Assembly (NCBI GenBank): GCA_020161265.1
Contig: JAIUOC010000008.1
Coordinates: 186,001 to 250,000, forward strand
Direction: 5' to 3'
DNA: 64,000 nt
DNA from: Chloroflexota bacterium
GTDB taxonomy: Bacteria > Chloroflexota > Chloroflexia > Chloroflexales > Herpetosiphonaceae
Positions 17,516 through 26,013 of the stretch are shown here, piece by piece (positions within the stretch are counted from its first letter, which is position 1; every line of letters begins with the position of its first letter). The position numbers and the translations under genes are program-made. The notes beneath the pieces were generated by a model, which saw only the letters and a list, made by a program, of their open reading frames with translations, was not told the DNA's origin and ran no database searches.

Positions 17516-18259
17516 TTACATCCCAGAAAACGAATTATCGTTTTGCACAATTTTAATCCAGCCGCGCTGTAATGCAAATACCACAGCTTGGGTACGATCG
17601 TTAACTGCCAATTTGCGCAAAATTGATGAAATATGATTTTTGACGGTTTGATTGCTAATTTCGAGGCGGGCGGCAATTTCTTTATTGGTTTGCCCCGCCG
17701 CGACCAATTCCAAAACTTCAATTTCACGCGGCGACATTGGCGAGTAAACATGCTCGGTATGCGTATCCATGGTCAATTGGCGAAACGAATCCATCACAGC
17801 AGCAGCGACCGCTGGGGTATTCAGCACCAAATCGTTAATGGGATAATTGCCCGAACGCACCATATCGACCGAATTGATCAGATCATCCCAATCGATGGTG
17901 CGTGAAAGATAGGCGGCCACGCCTGCTCGCAATGATTTTACAATACCTTCTTGATCGTTAATATCGCTGAGCAAAATTACGCCAATATTGGGGTGATTTA
18001 ATTTAACTGTGCGGGCGACTTCAATTCCGTTGACCCCAGGTAAATCAACATCCATCACAATAATATCGGGGTTGCTATAATCGACCAAACGAATGGCTTG
18101 CTGGCCATTGCTGGCCTCGCCAATAATTTTATAGCGTGGTACTTGGCCAAAGTGATAGCGTAAGCCTTCACGATAAATTGTATGGGCATGAACCAAGACA
18201 ATATTGGTTTTGGCGACCGAATCGCCACGTCGGCGCGGGCCTTCCGCAGATGCTTGCAT
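17516..18259 (-). CDS. NarL/LuxR-type response regulator with an atypical receiver
   Basis: About 247 residues from the ATG at 18259; an upstream ATG at 18289 is also possible, and both have weak ribosome sites. The receiver begins NIVLVHAHTIYREGLRYHF: the acidic pair found in canonical receivers (IVDDH) is His-Ala here. The phospho-acceptor position is kept (IIVMDVDLPG), but the conserved Lys near GYLLK is replaced (AAYLSRTID). The C-terminal LuxR HTH is intact: SPREIEVLELVAAGQTNKEI and NQTVKNHISSILRKL. DNA binding is therefore likely, while classical phosphorylation is doubtful. No histidine kinase adjoins; the downstream neighbour is a propeller lipoprotein. Confidence 0.87.
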   Translation of the reverse strand: MQASAEGPRRRGDSVAKTNIVLVHAHTIYREGLRYHFGQVPRYKIIGEASNGQQAIRLVDYSNPDIIVMDVDLPGVNGIEVARTVKLNHPNIGVILLSDINDQEGIVKSLRAGVAAYLSRTIDWDDLINSVDMVRSGNYPINDLVLNTPAVAAAVMDSFRQLTMDTHTEHVYSPMSPREIEVLELVAAGQTNKEIAARLEISNQTVKNHISSILRKLAVNDRTQAVVFALQRGWIKIVQNDNSFSGM

Positions 18260-18316
18260 ACGATCCACTCTTTCTGGAATCCTAGGCATACCCTCGGTAA
18301 GCGATGATATGCGCAA

Positions 18317-18616
18317 TTATACACGACGACGAGCATCAGCATTGATAGAGGTTAAACGCTAGTGGGATAGCAGATGATGCTATCTGCTGATAATACACTG
18401 AATTATAGCGAATCGGCTAGCCTTATTCCCAACAATTTGATGACAATTAATAATTGCTCATCCGACTTTAAGCCCTACTTTAGCCGATCGCCTTGGTTAG
18501 CTCACGAATCGTAACTGATATAATGCTGCTGCGCTGGCTCAGGCCAACCATGATTGGTCATGGGTGATCTCAACTATCCAACCAATATGGTATTATTTTG
18601 AGTCAGGAGGGTTATT
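18317..18616. promoter_or_regulatory. Divergent intergenic region with an extended -10 promoter
   Basis: About 300 bases between divergent genes. TGATATAAT at 18516-18524 is an extended -10 element with TTAGCT 16 bases upstream, pointing to the rodA-like gene about 90 bases away. Nothing else is recognised. Confidence 0.45.
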
Positions 18617-19759
18617 ATGTCCACTAGCATTCGCGCTCGTTCCTGGCGCGAGTTCAATCCAATTATGGTTGTGGCTGTGTTGCTGTTGCTAGCAATTAGC
18701 TTACCAATGGTGTATACCACCACAGTTGGAGCCGCCGGAACCTTGGTGTTTGGGCTGGGTTCTTCGTTTGCTAAACATGTTGTCTGGATTATCCTGGGCA
18801 TTAGTTTGATGTTTAGTTTGGCCCTGTTAGATTATCAATTGCTGCGTTCATTGGCAATTATTTTATATATCGCTGCGCTTGGGCTTTTGGGCATGGTGGT
18901 GGCGCTAGGCCAAGTTAAATATGGTGCGCAAAGCTGGATCGGCTCAAGTCAACTTTCGTTTCAGCCAACCGAGCCAGCCAAACTGATGGTGATCATCGCG
19001 CTTGCCGCATTTTGGAGCAAGCACGGCGATGAGCCTAGCCCATGGAAATCGGTCTTTATCTCGTTGGTGATTTTGGCTGTGCCACTGGGTTTGGTTATGC
19101 TTCAGCCTGACTTTGGCTCAGGTATGGTGATGATCGGCATTTGGCTGGTGATGTCGTTGGTCGCCAATACCCGTTGGCTGCAATATGGCCTATTGACCCT
19201 GCTTGCAATGCCAGCAATAGTACTCGCTTGGCTGAAATTTGATCCATATCAGCGCGAACGCTTGACCGTATTTTTAACCCCTGAGCGTTGCGAAACCGAT
19301 TTAGAGTTTCGGATGCGAGCGTGTTGGCAAATTATTCAATCGCGTTTGGCAATTGGCAATGGTGGCCTTGGCGGCATGGGCTTGTTACGCGGGGTGCAAA
19401 GCCAATTAAACTATTTGCCAGTTCAAGAGAGCGACTTTATTTTCGCGGTAACGGCGGAAGAATTGGGCTTTATTGGTGCGGCAGTGGTGATTGTGCTGCA
19501 ATTAATCGTCATCTGGCAAATTTGGCGGGTAGTTGAGCGAGCACGTGACCCCTTTGGGCGTTTGATGGCGGCTGGGGTTGCTGGCTTGCTGTTGGTGCAC
19601 TGCCTCGAAAATATTGGCATGAATTTAATTATGATGCCGATGACCGGGATTCCGTTGCCGTTTCTGAGCTATGGTGGCTCGTTTACCCTGACAGTGTTGA
19701 TGGGCATAGGTGTTGTGCTAAGCGTGTCGATTCGCAGTAAACGTTGGTCATTTAATTAA
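18617..19759 (+). CDS. SEDS-family peptidoglycan glycosyltransferase (RodA/FtsW)
   Basis: A 380-residue polytopic membrane protein with about ten helices. SEDS hallmarks are FQPTEPAKL, the catalytic-loop Asp in VMLQPDFGSGMV, QSQLNYLPVQESDFIFAVTAEELG and the C-terminal IPLPFLSYGGS. It polymerises lipid II glycan strands, in partnership with a class B PBP that is not in this window. Whether it is RodA (elongation) or FtsW (division) cannot be settled; a RodZ-like gene lies 6 kb away, which slightly favours elongation. CAGGAGG precedes the ATG. Confidence 0.92.
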   Translation: MSTSIRARSWREFNPIMVVAVLLLLAISLPMVYTTTVGAAGTLVFGLGSSFAKHVVWIILGISLMFSLALLDYQLLRSLAIILYIAALGLLGMVVALGQVKYGAQSWIGSSQLSFQPTEPAKLMVIIALAAFWSKHGDEPSPWKSVFISLVILAVPLGLVMLQPDFGSGMVMIGIWLVMSLVANTRWLQYGLLTLLAMPAIVLAWLKFDPYQRERLTVFLTPERCETDLEFRMRACWQIIQSRLAIGNGGLGGMGLLRGVQSQLNYLPVQESDFIFAVTAEELGFIGAAVVIVLQLIVIWQIWRVVERARDPFGRLMAAGVAGLLLVHCLENIGMNLIMMPMTGIPLPFLSYGGSFTLTVLMGIGVVLSVSIRSKRWSFN

Positions 19760-20115
19760 GGTACTAGATCAACTGGGGACTATTTGACGATCGGTTGCGC
19801 TGAATAAACCACCCGCAGACCCAGCACGTTAATTAAAATTGCCTAACCAACTACCTTGCCCGCCTTCGGGCGATTTCGTATAATACATCGTAACATTTTC
19901 TTTCTTGATAAGCTTGATCAACATTGTTCCTACAAAGGTGCTTGGATTGATTCAACCAAAACCTTTGAAGAAGCTCCTGCGAGATGCAGTAGTTGTAGGT
20001 GGGTTGGGATGTTGGTAGCAATTATTATTATGCTCTTGTTTATTTGCTGTCCTACAACATCACCCCTACTTCGGCAAGCCGCGCATTGATCGTTCCTTAA
20101 AGCCAAGGGGGCTGT
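19760..20115 (+). promoter_or_regulatory. Promoter and long leader of the kinase-phosphatase operon
   Basis: TTGCCC (19856-19861), a 17-base spacer and perfect TATAAT (19879-19884) form the best promoter here, leaving a leader of about 225 bases before the kinase ATG. The leader contains weak complementary segments (TTGTAGG near 20000 and CCTACAA near 20050) that could pair. No reading frame in it is convincing. Confidence 0.5.
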
Positions 20116-22440
20116 ATGGCGTTAATCAAACGAGGTGGGACATCGCGTTTAACCCCAATCGATGGGCCAGATGCTGGCTCGTCAAGCGGGCAGGCCGATG
20201 ATGCAACACGTACTTTCTCTCCACAACCAACCAGCGATGACTCGACTCGCGGCTTAGATGCAACCCGCACGATTGCTCCAGCCGATGCCGATTCGACTCG
20301 TGGCTTAATCGCTGCGGGCAATGATTCAACTCGCAGCATCGCTCCGCCGGTCAATCCTGATGCCACCCGTGGAATCAACCAAAACCCCGATGCCACCCGT
20401 GGAATCAATCAAAATCCTGATGCTACCCGTAGCGTTAGCAATCGAGTTGGCTCAATTTTACGCAATCAAGGGGTTTCACGGGTTGGCACTGAGGATATTC
20501 GCAATCGTGCGCCTAACCCTGATGCAACCCGCTTGCAACAGCCTGGAGCCAAACCTGCCGAGCAATCCAGCGCCCAATCGAGTTCACCAGCGCTCAAAGC
20601 TGGTACGGTGCTTGAAGGACGTTACGTGGTTGAAGGCGTTTTGGGTATCGGCGGGATGAGCGTGGTCTATAAAGGCCGCGACACTCGTTTTAAAGATGTG
20701 ACCCGTTTTTGCGCGATCAAAGAGATGTTCCAAAGCTCGCTCGATTCGCAAACCCGTTTATTGAGCTTGAAGAACTTCGAACGCGAAGCTGGTTTGTTGG
20801 CTACGCTTAACCATCCAGCCATTCCCAAAGTCTACGACTTCTTTGAGGAAGCAGGCCGCGCCTATCTGGTGATGGAATTAATCGAGGGTCATGATCTCGA
20901 AACCGTGCTCGAAAAAACCAACGGCCCCTTGGAAGAGCAACAAGTTGGGCGTTGGGCAATTCAACTCTGCGACGTGCTGAATTATCTGCATGGCCACGAA
21001 CCTGAGCCAATTATCTTCCGCGACTTAAAACCATCGAATATCATTGTGACTCCAACCGATCGGATTGTGCTGATCGACTTCGGGATTGCGCGGGTCTTTA
21101 CCCGTACCGATAAAAAAGGCACGATGATTGGCACGGAAGGCTACTCGCCGCCTGAACAATATCGCGGGATTGCCGAAGCGCGTGGCGATGTCTACGCTTT
21201 GGGCGCAACTCTGCACCATTTGCTAACCAACGTTGACCCACGTTTGGAAACCCCGTTTACCTTCGGCGATCGCCCGATTCGCCAATTGAATCCAACCGTT
21301 TCGCCAGAGGTTGAAGCGATTGTGATGAAATCGCTGGAATACGATATGGCCAATCGCTGGGGTTCGGCGGCTGAATTCCAATCAGTTTTGTTGAGCGTGC
21401 CAGGCTTTGCACCCGCTGGGGTAGCAGTGGCAGCACCAGCAACTCCCGCATTTGGGGCAGCCATTCGCCGTGGCGGCAAAACTGCCGAGGTGCTTTGGAA
21501 GTTCCGCTGCGAAGATGAAGTACGTTCGTCGCCATTTGTGCGCAACGGCACACTCTATATTGGTTGCTACGATACCAACCTCTATGCAATTGATACTAAG
21601 CGCGGGGAATTTCGCTGGAAGAAGCCAACCGAGGGCGGCATCTCATCAACTCCCACCGTTTGGGATGATATGGTGATTGTTGGCTCGGATGATGGCAATG
21701 TCTATGCCTTTGATACTCGTGCTGGCACGCAACGCTGGGTCTTTCGTACCGAAAAACCGGTGCGCTCATCGCCCCGCGTGCAAGATCGCTTGGTCTATTT
21801 TGGCTCCGACGATTACCACTTGTATGCGGTTGATGCCACCAATGGCCGCCAAATTTGGCGCTATCGCGGCTGGCAATGGATTCGCTCATCGCCCTGTTTG
21901 ACGAGTAACATGGTGATTTTTGGCTCGGGCGATGGCAGTATTGTGGCACTTGATCTCTTCAAGGGTGGCATTCGTTGGAAGCAAAAACTCCAAGGTGGGA
22001 TTGTTTCAAGCGCTACGGCCAACGATAAGATGGTGCTAGTTGGCTGTATGGATAATAATTTGCATGCCCTCGACCTTGAAGGTGGTTGGCCGATCTGGAA
22101 GTTCCGCACCAGCCACTACGTCAATTCATCGCCAATCATCATCGGTAATCGGGCTTTTGTTGGCGGGATTGACGGCAATATTTATGCTGTCGATCTCAAA
22201 AATGGCAAACAAGTTTGGCAATATAATACTGGAGCACAAATCGTTTCATCACCCGTTGCCGATTCAGGCCGAATCTATATTGGGGCGGCTGATGGCACGG
22301 TCTATTGTCTCGACGCTGGCTCGGGTACGCCAGTTTGGACCCATACCTGCGAAGGCCCAATCGTTTCTACCCCAGCGGTTGTCGAAGGGGTCGTTTATAT
22401 CGGGTCGATGGATCACCAGGTCTATGCCTTACGTGCTTAG
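20116..22440 (+). CDS. Soluble Ser/Thr protein kinase with N-terminal D-A/S-T-R repeats and C-terminal PQQ-type beta-propeller
   Basis: A 774-residue kinase. Residues 1-140 are low complexity and contain nine D-[AS]-T-R motifs with Thr at 31, 44, 50, 61, 72, 84, 94, 104 and 138. At T+3 stands F, L, I, L, I, I, I, V or Q. The Hanks-type kinase domain (about 172-440) keeps GIGGMSVVYKG, Lys202 (CAIKEM), Asp303 (FRDLKPSN; Phe replaces the usual His) and Asp321 (DFGIA), with an activation loop ending GTEGYSPPEQY. Residues 455-774 are about eight PQQ/BamB-like blades (GSDDGNVYAFDTRAGTQRW). No membrane helix separates the two, so the propeller should be cytoplasmic. The repeats look like phosphothreonine sites for the FHA protein encoded downstream. 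Confidence 0.93.
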   Translation: MALIKRGGTSRLTPIDGPDAGSSSGQADDATRTFSPQPTSDDSTRGLDATRTIAPADADSTRGLIAAGNDSTRSIAPPVNPDATRGINQNPDATRGINQNPDATRSVSNRVGSILRNQGVSRVGTEDIRNRAPNPDATRLQQPGAKPAEQSSAQSSSPALKAGTVLEGRYVVEGVLGIGGMSVVYKGRDTRFKDVTRFCAIKEMFQSSLDSQTRLLSLKNFEREAGLLATLNHPAIPKVYDFFEEAGRAYLVMELIEGHDLETVLEKTNGPLEEQQVGRWAIQLCDVLNYLHGHEPEPIIFRDLKPSNIIVTPTDRIVLIDFGIARVFTRTDKKGTMIGTEGYSPPEQYRGIAEARGDVYALGATLHHLLTNVDPRLETPFTFGDRPIRQLNPTVSPEVEAIVMKSLEYDMANRWGSAAEFQSVLLSVPGFAPAGVAVAAPATPAFGAAIRRGGKTAEVLWKFRCEDEVRSSPFVRNGTLYIGCYDTNLYAIDTKRGEFRWKKPTEGGISSTPTVWDDMVIVGSDDGNVYAFDTRAGTQRWVFRTEKPVRSSPRVQDRLVYFGSDDYHLYAVDATNGRQIWRYRGWQWIRSSPCLTSNMVIFGSGDGSIVALDLFKGGIRWKQKLQGGIVSSATANDKMVLVGCMDNNLHALDLEGGWPIWKFRTSHYVNSSPIIIGNRAFVGGIDGNIYAVDLKNGKQVWQYNTGAQIVSSPVADSGRIYIGAADGTVYCLDAGSGTPVWTHTCEGPIVSTPAVVEGVVYIGSMDHQVYALRA

Positions 22441-22451
22441 GAGAGTCCGCC

Positions 22452-23621
22452 ATGGGATTTTTTCGTAAATTATTCGGGCGTACTTCAACTGAGCCAAGCA
22501 CGCTTGATCCAGCTTCTACTACAACCGATCAATCAGCTGTTGCTGTCGCTAGCCCGGTTGCTAGCGAGGCATTAGCCGAAACGCCAACCGAGGTTGTTGC
22601 GGTTGCAGCAACTGAGCTACCAACCGAGCCATTGATCAGCGCCGAGCCACTTGCCGAATTGCCAGCAGCCCAAACTGCTGGCGCGGTGGCAACTGAGCGT
22701 TCGCAAAAAACGACCGCACCACTTGACCCTGAGCAACTGCCTGAGCGCGATCCTGATGGCACGAATTATCTCGGAACCCGCGATATTAGTGCTGCGCCGA
22801 TCGTTGCTAAAGCGGTCTCAACCCGTGGGCTAGCCAGTTGGGCCGCCCGCGATATTGGCCGCATTCGCCGTAATAATCAAGATAGTGTTTACACAAACTT
22901 GATGAGTTTGCCCGATGGCGAGCACGATATCAGCGTGGGCCTGTTTGTGGTTGCCGACGGCATGGGCGGCCATGAAGGCGGCGAAATCGCCTCGCGCCGT
23001 GCGATCGAAACCGTGATGATCGCGGTGTTGGAGCAAATGGCCTTGCCAGCAATGGCCGATGAAGATCCTGGTAACCCATTGCCCTTGCTGATGATGAGCG
23101 CCGTGCAAGATGCCAACACCCGCATTTGGAACGAAGCTCAATCGCGTGGCACTGATATGGGCACAACCTGCACCGCTGCCTTGTTGGTTGGCGATGGTTT
23201 GTATATTGCCCATGTTGGCGATAGCCGCCTATATGCCATGAGCGATGGCAAACTCCGCCTGATCACCGCTGATCATTCCACCGTGGGGCGCTTGATTGCG
23301 ATGGGCCAATTGACCGAAGAAGAAACCCGCAATCACCCGCTGCGCAACCAACTCTATCGCACCGTTGGCCAACATCCGGAAATCCAAGTCGATTCAATCT
23401 ACCAAAGCCTTGAGGGTATCAGCCATTTGTTATTGTGTAGCGATGGCTTATGGAGTATGGTTGACGACGATGAGATGGCCGCAATCATCAACGAAACGCC
23501 ATGGCCGCAAGATGCCTGCCAGCGTTTGATTGCCCGCGCCAACTTAGCCGGCGGCGAAGATAACATTAGCGCGGTGGTTGTTTCATTGCCACCCTTGCAA
23601 GGCCAAGGAGCGCTCCGATGA
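22452..23621 (+). CDS. PP2C-family protein phosphatase with disordered N-terminal region
   Basis: A 389-residue protein; the ATG at 22452 is preceded by AGGAGAG. The N-terminus is a short amphipathic segment (MGFFRKLFGRTS) followed by about 110 Ala/Thr/Glu/Pro-rich residues. The PP2C domain has RNNQDSVY, VVADGMGGHEGGEIAS, GTTCTAALLVGDGLYIAHVGDSRLY, LLLCSDGLWSMV and GGEDNISAVVV, so the metal-binding Asp residues are present. It should dephosphorylate pSer/pThr on the kinase or its targets. It starts 11 bases after the kinase stop, and its end overlaps the VWA gene start (ATGA). Confidence 0.92.
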   Translation: MGFFRKLFGRTSTEPSTLDPASTTTDQSAVAVASPVASEALAETPTEVVAVAATELPTEPLISAEPLAELPAAQTAGAVATERSQKTTAPLDPEQLPERDPDGTNYLGTRDISAAPIVAKAVSTRGLASWAARDIGRIRRNNQDSVYTNLMSLPDGEHDISVGLFVVADGMGGHEGGEIASRRAIETVMIAVLEQMALPAMADEDPGNPLPLLMMSAVQDANTRIWNEAQSRGTDMGTTCTAALLVGDGLYIAHVGDSRLYAMSDGKLRLITADHSTVGRLIAMGQLTEEETRNHPLRNQLYRTVGQHPEIQVDSIYQSLEGISHLLLCSDGLWSMVDDDEMAAIINETPWPQDACQRLIARANLAGGEDNISAVVVSLPPLQGQGALR

Positions 23622-24889
23622 GTACCCAAGCAATGGTTCAACTGCGCATCACCCCTGGGCGGCCAGCAGTTGCCCAAAGTAACGATCCGCAAATTGTTTA
23701 TTTGTTGGTCGAAGCCTCGCCTGCTGGCATTCCCGATGCCGATTTGGCGATTCCGGTCAACCTTGGTTTTATTGTTGATCGTAGCTCTTCGATGCGCGGC
23801 GAACGGCTTTACCAAGTCAAAGAGGCTTGTAATAACGTCGTTAATCAGCTCAATCGCCAAGATTATTTCTCGGTGGTGTCGTTCAACGATCGGGCTGAAG
23901 TGGTTGTGCCCTGCCAACGTCCCAACGATAAAGACCAAATTAAACGCGCGATTGGTATGATCGAGGCCAAAGGTGGCACTGAAATGGCCACGGGCATGAT
24001 GATGGGCTTGCAGGAAATTTCACGCCCCATGATGAGCCGTGGTATCAGCCGTATGGTCTTGTTGACCGATGGCCGTACCTATGGCGATGAAAGCCGCTGT
24101 GTCGAAATTGCGCGGCGTGCTCAATCCAAAGGCATCGGAATTACGGCCTTGGGCATTGGCGATGAGTGGAATGAAGATCTGCTCGAAACAATCGCCTCAG
24201 CCGAAAACAGCCGCACCGAATATATCACCAATGCTCAGCAAATTGTCAACGTTTTCTCCGAAGAGATCAAACGTTTGCAAAATGTGATGGCACATAAAGT
24301 TGAAATGCGCTTCCATCTGCACCCGCAGGCTGAAATTCGTTCGCTGTTTCGGGTGCGCCCATTTATTGCGGCGCTCACCCCACAATTGCACAACGAAACG
24401 CTTTGGCGCATGCCACTGGGCGAGTGGGTTGGCCGCGAAGATCAAATCTTTTTACTGGAGATGGTCGTGCCGCCGCTGCCCGCAGGCAATCAAACGATCT
24501 GTCGGATCGAGATGTTTTACGAAGTGCCCAGCATCAGTAGCCAAGCTTTGCAAACCAAGGTCGATGTACAATTGCCGGTACGGCCTGCCGACCAAATTCG
24601 GCCTGATGTTGATGGCGTAGTCAAACATTGGCTTGAACGTACCGTGGCCTATCGCTTGCAAGCCTCGGCTTGGCAGCATGTTGAGCAAGGCAACATCGAG
24701 GAAGCGACTAAAAAGTTACGCATGGCTGGCACGCGCTTGCTCGAATCGGGCCAAACTGATCTCGCCCAAACCGTTCAAGAAGAAGCCACCCGCCTGTTGC
24801 GTAGCGGCACTACCAGCGACGAGGGTCGCAAACGGATTAAATACGGCACTCGTGGCTTGGTCGCTCGCGAACGGGGCGGAGAGCAATAG
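23618..24889 (+). CDS. VWA-domain protein of the kinase operon
   Basis: A 423-residue soluble protein. The von Willebrand factor A domain (about 45-225) has an intact MIDAS: D54-x-S56-x-S58 (IVDRSSSM), Thr in KGGTEMATG and Asp in LLTDGRTYGD. A beta-rich segment and a helical C-terminal part with TPR-like character follow (AWQHVEQGNIEEATKKLRMA). It has no signal peptide. VWA domains bind partner proteins through a divalent metal, so this may be an adaptor or substrate of the kinase. The start overlaps the phosphatase stop by four bases. Confidence 0.9.
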   Translation: MSTQAMVQLRITPGRPAVAQSNDPQIVYLLVEASPAGIPDADLAIPVNLGFIVDRSSSMRGERLYQVKEACNNVVNQLNRQDYFSVVSFNDRAEVVVPCQRPNDKDQIKRAIGMIEAKGGTEMATGMMMGLQEISRPMMSRGISRMVLLTDGRTYGDESRCVEIARRAQSKGIGITALGIGDEWNEDLLETIASAENSRTEYITNAQQIVNVFSEEIKRLQNVMAHKVEMRFHLHPQAEIRSLFRVRPFIAALTPQLHNETLWRMPLGEWVGREDQIFLLEMVVPPLPAGNQTICRIEMFYEVPSISSQALQTKVDVQLPVRPADQIRPDVDGVVKHWLERTVAYRLQASAWQHVEQGNIEEATKKLRMAGTRLLESGQTDLAQTVQEEATRLLRSGTTSDEGRKRIKYGTRGLVARERGGEQ

Positions 24890-24898
24890 GAAGTTGTT

Positions 24899-25417
24899 AT
24901 GATTAAGTGTCCAGCGTGTGAAACCGAAAATTTACCAGGCACCTTCTTTTGCGTTGATTGTGGCTCGTCGTTTTTGCCTTCGCGCATTCGTGAGACCACC
25001 GCCTCACTGGGTGCGGCAACCATGGCGGGTGGCTCTGGTAATTTAGTCATTCCGCCGCCAGCGCCACCGCGTGATACAGCGATTCCGGTGTTGCGGGTGG
25101 TGATTCTCAATAGTGGGCGCAAGCTTGGCTTCAACACCAACCAACCAATTGTGATCGGTCGCCAAGACAGCAAGGGTAGTTTTTACCCCGATATTGATCT
25201 TTCGACCGACGGCGGTTTAGAGGCTGGCGTTTCGCGTCGCCATGCAATTATCCGCATTCAAAGCGGCAATGTCTGCACACTCGAAGATTTAGGTAGCTCA
25301 AATGGCACCTTTATCAACCGTGAAAAGCTGGCGGCTAATAGTCCCAAAGCTTTGCGCCATGGCGATGAAGTTCGTTTGGGCAATATTCTGTTACGAATTG
25401 AATTGACTAGCCAATAA
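24899..25417 (+). CDS. Zinc-ribbon and FHA-domain protein, GarA-like
   Basis: A 172-residue protein. An N-terminal zinc ribbon uses Cys4, Cys7, Cys18 and Cys21. Residues 32-37 (ETTASL) resemble the ETTSVF phosphorylation motif of mycobacterial GarA, whose phosphothreonine binds its own FHA domain. A Pro-rich linker and a C-terminal FHA domain (about 65-168) follow, with the phosphothreonine-binding residues Arg88 (IGRQD), Ser112 and His115 (SRRHA) and Asn135 (SSNGTFIN). Being encoded with a kinase that carries many T-x-x-I/L sites, it is likely the reader of kinase phosphorylation. GGAAG lies before the ATG. Confidence 0.92.
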   Translation: MIKCPACETENLPGTFFCVDCGSSFLPSRIRETTASLGAATMAGGSGNLVIPPPAPPRDTAIPVLRVVILNSGRKLGFNTNQPIVIGRQDSKGSFYPDIDLSTDGGLEAGVSRRHAIIRIQSGNVCTLEDLGSSNGTFINREKLAANSPKALRHGDEVRLGNILLRIELTSQ

Positions 25418-25445
25418 ATGTTGTAGCTGATTGAAGGAGTTTTCG

Positions 25446-25697
25446 ATGGGTACACGGGTTGTTATTTTGCACTTGAGCGGTGAAGATCCAATTATTGCTG
25501 AGATGGAAGAAGATCCCCAGCCAACCGATGCCTTTATTCGGGTCAGCAATATGCGCCGTCGTGATGGCAAAGATGTGCCCTATATTGCAGGTGGGGTGCA
25601 ATCGGTGATTTATCCATGGCATCGGGTAACGTTTATCGAAATGATGGTCAGCGAAGAAGAACGCGGCAACGTCATCGACTTCTTCCGCGACGCATAA
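25446..25697 (+). CDS. Conserved-looking small protein, last gene of the kinase operon
   Basis: An 83-residue soluble protein beginning MGTRVVILHLSGEDPIIAE, with AAGGAG at proper distance from the ATG at 25446. It is acidic and beta-rich in appearance (FIRVSNMRRRDGKDVPYI, HRVTFIEMMVSEEERGNVIDFF). I do not recognise a family. Its position 28 bases after the FHA gene and ahead of a strong terminator makes it the last member of the signalling operon. Confidence 0.75.
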   Translation: MGTRVVILHLSGEDPIIAEMEEDPQPTDAFIRVSNMRRRDGKDVPYIAGGVQSVIYPWHRVTFIEMMVSEEERGNVIDFFRDA

Positions 25698-25718
25698 GTT
25701 TAACCCACATCGCATAAT

Positions 25719-25774
25719 AAGAATCCCTTGGCGCTGGCTTTGATAATCGTAGAAGCCAGCATCAAGGGATTCTT
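25719..25774 (+). terminator. Large terminator hairpin after the kinase operon
   Basis: AAGAATCCCTTGG-GCTGGCTT pairs with AAGCCAGC-CAAGGGATTCTT, about 21 base pairs with small internal mismatches. The 3' arm ends in TTCTT. Confidence 0.75.
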
Positions 25775-25825
25775 AACGATTGTTAATCCTAGTTTCTCAT
25801 TTTTCACAGAGCGCAAAAGTGGCTG

Positions 25826-25834
25826 TGGTATAAT
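25826..25834 (+). promoter_or_regulatory. Extended -10 promoter of the rodZ-like gene
   Basis: TGGTATAAT is a perfect -10 with the TGn extension. No good -35 is visible. The start codon used here lies 179 bases downstream. Confidence 0.45.
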
Positions 25835-26013
25835 GCGCTGTGGCTGAGGCAAGCATGGCTTGTTTCTTACGGACATTCGTCCGATTGGGCCCAGTTATAG
25901 TGAACATGAGATTGCTTGGTGGCAGCGTTGCCACAACTGCACCTTCATCCACTCCGTTCCCCATGGACGAATACCAGCATGCAGACAACCATCATCATGG
26001 CACAAGGCAAAGC

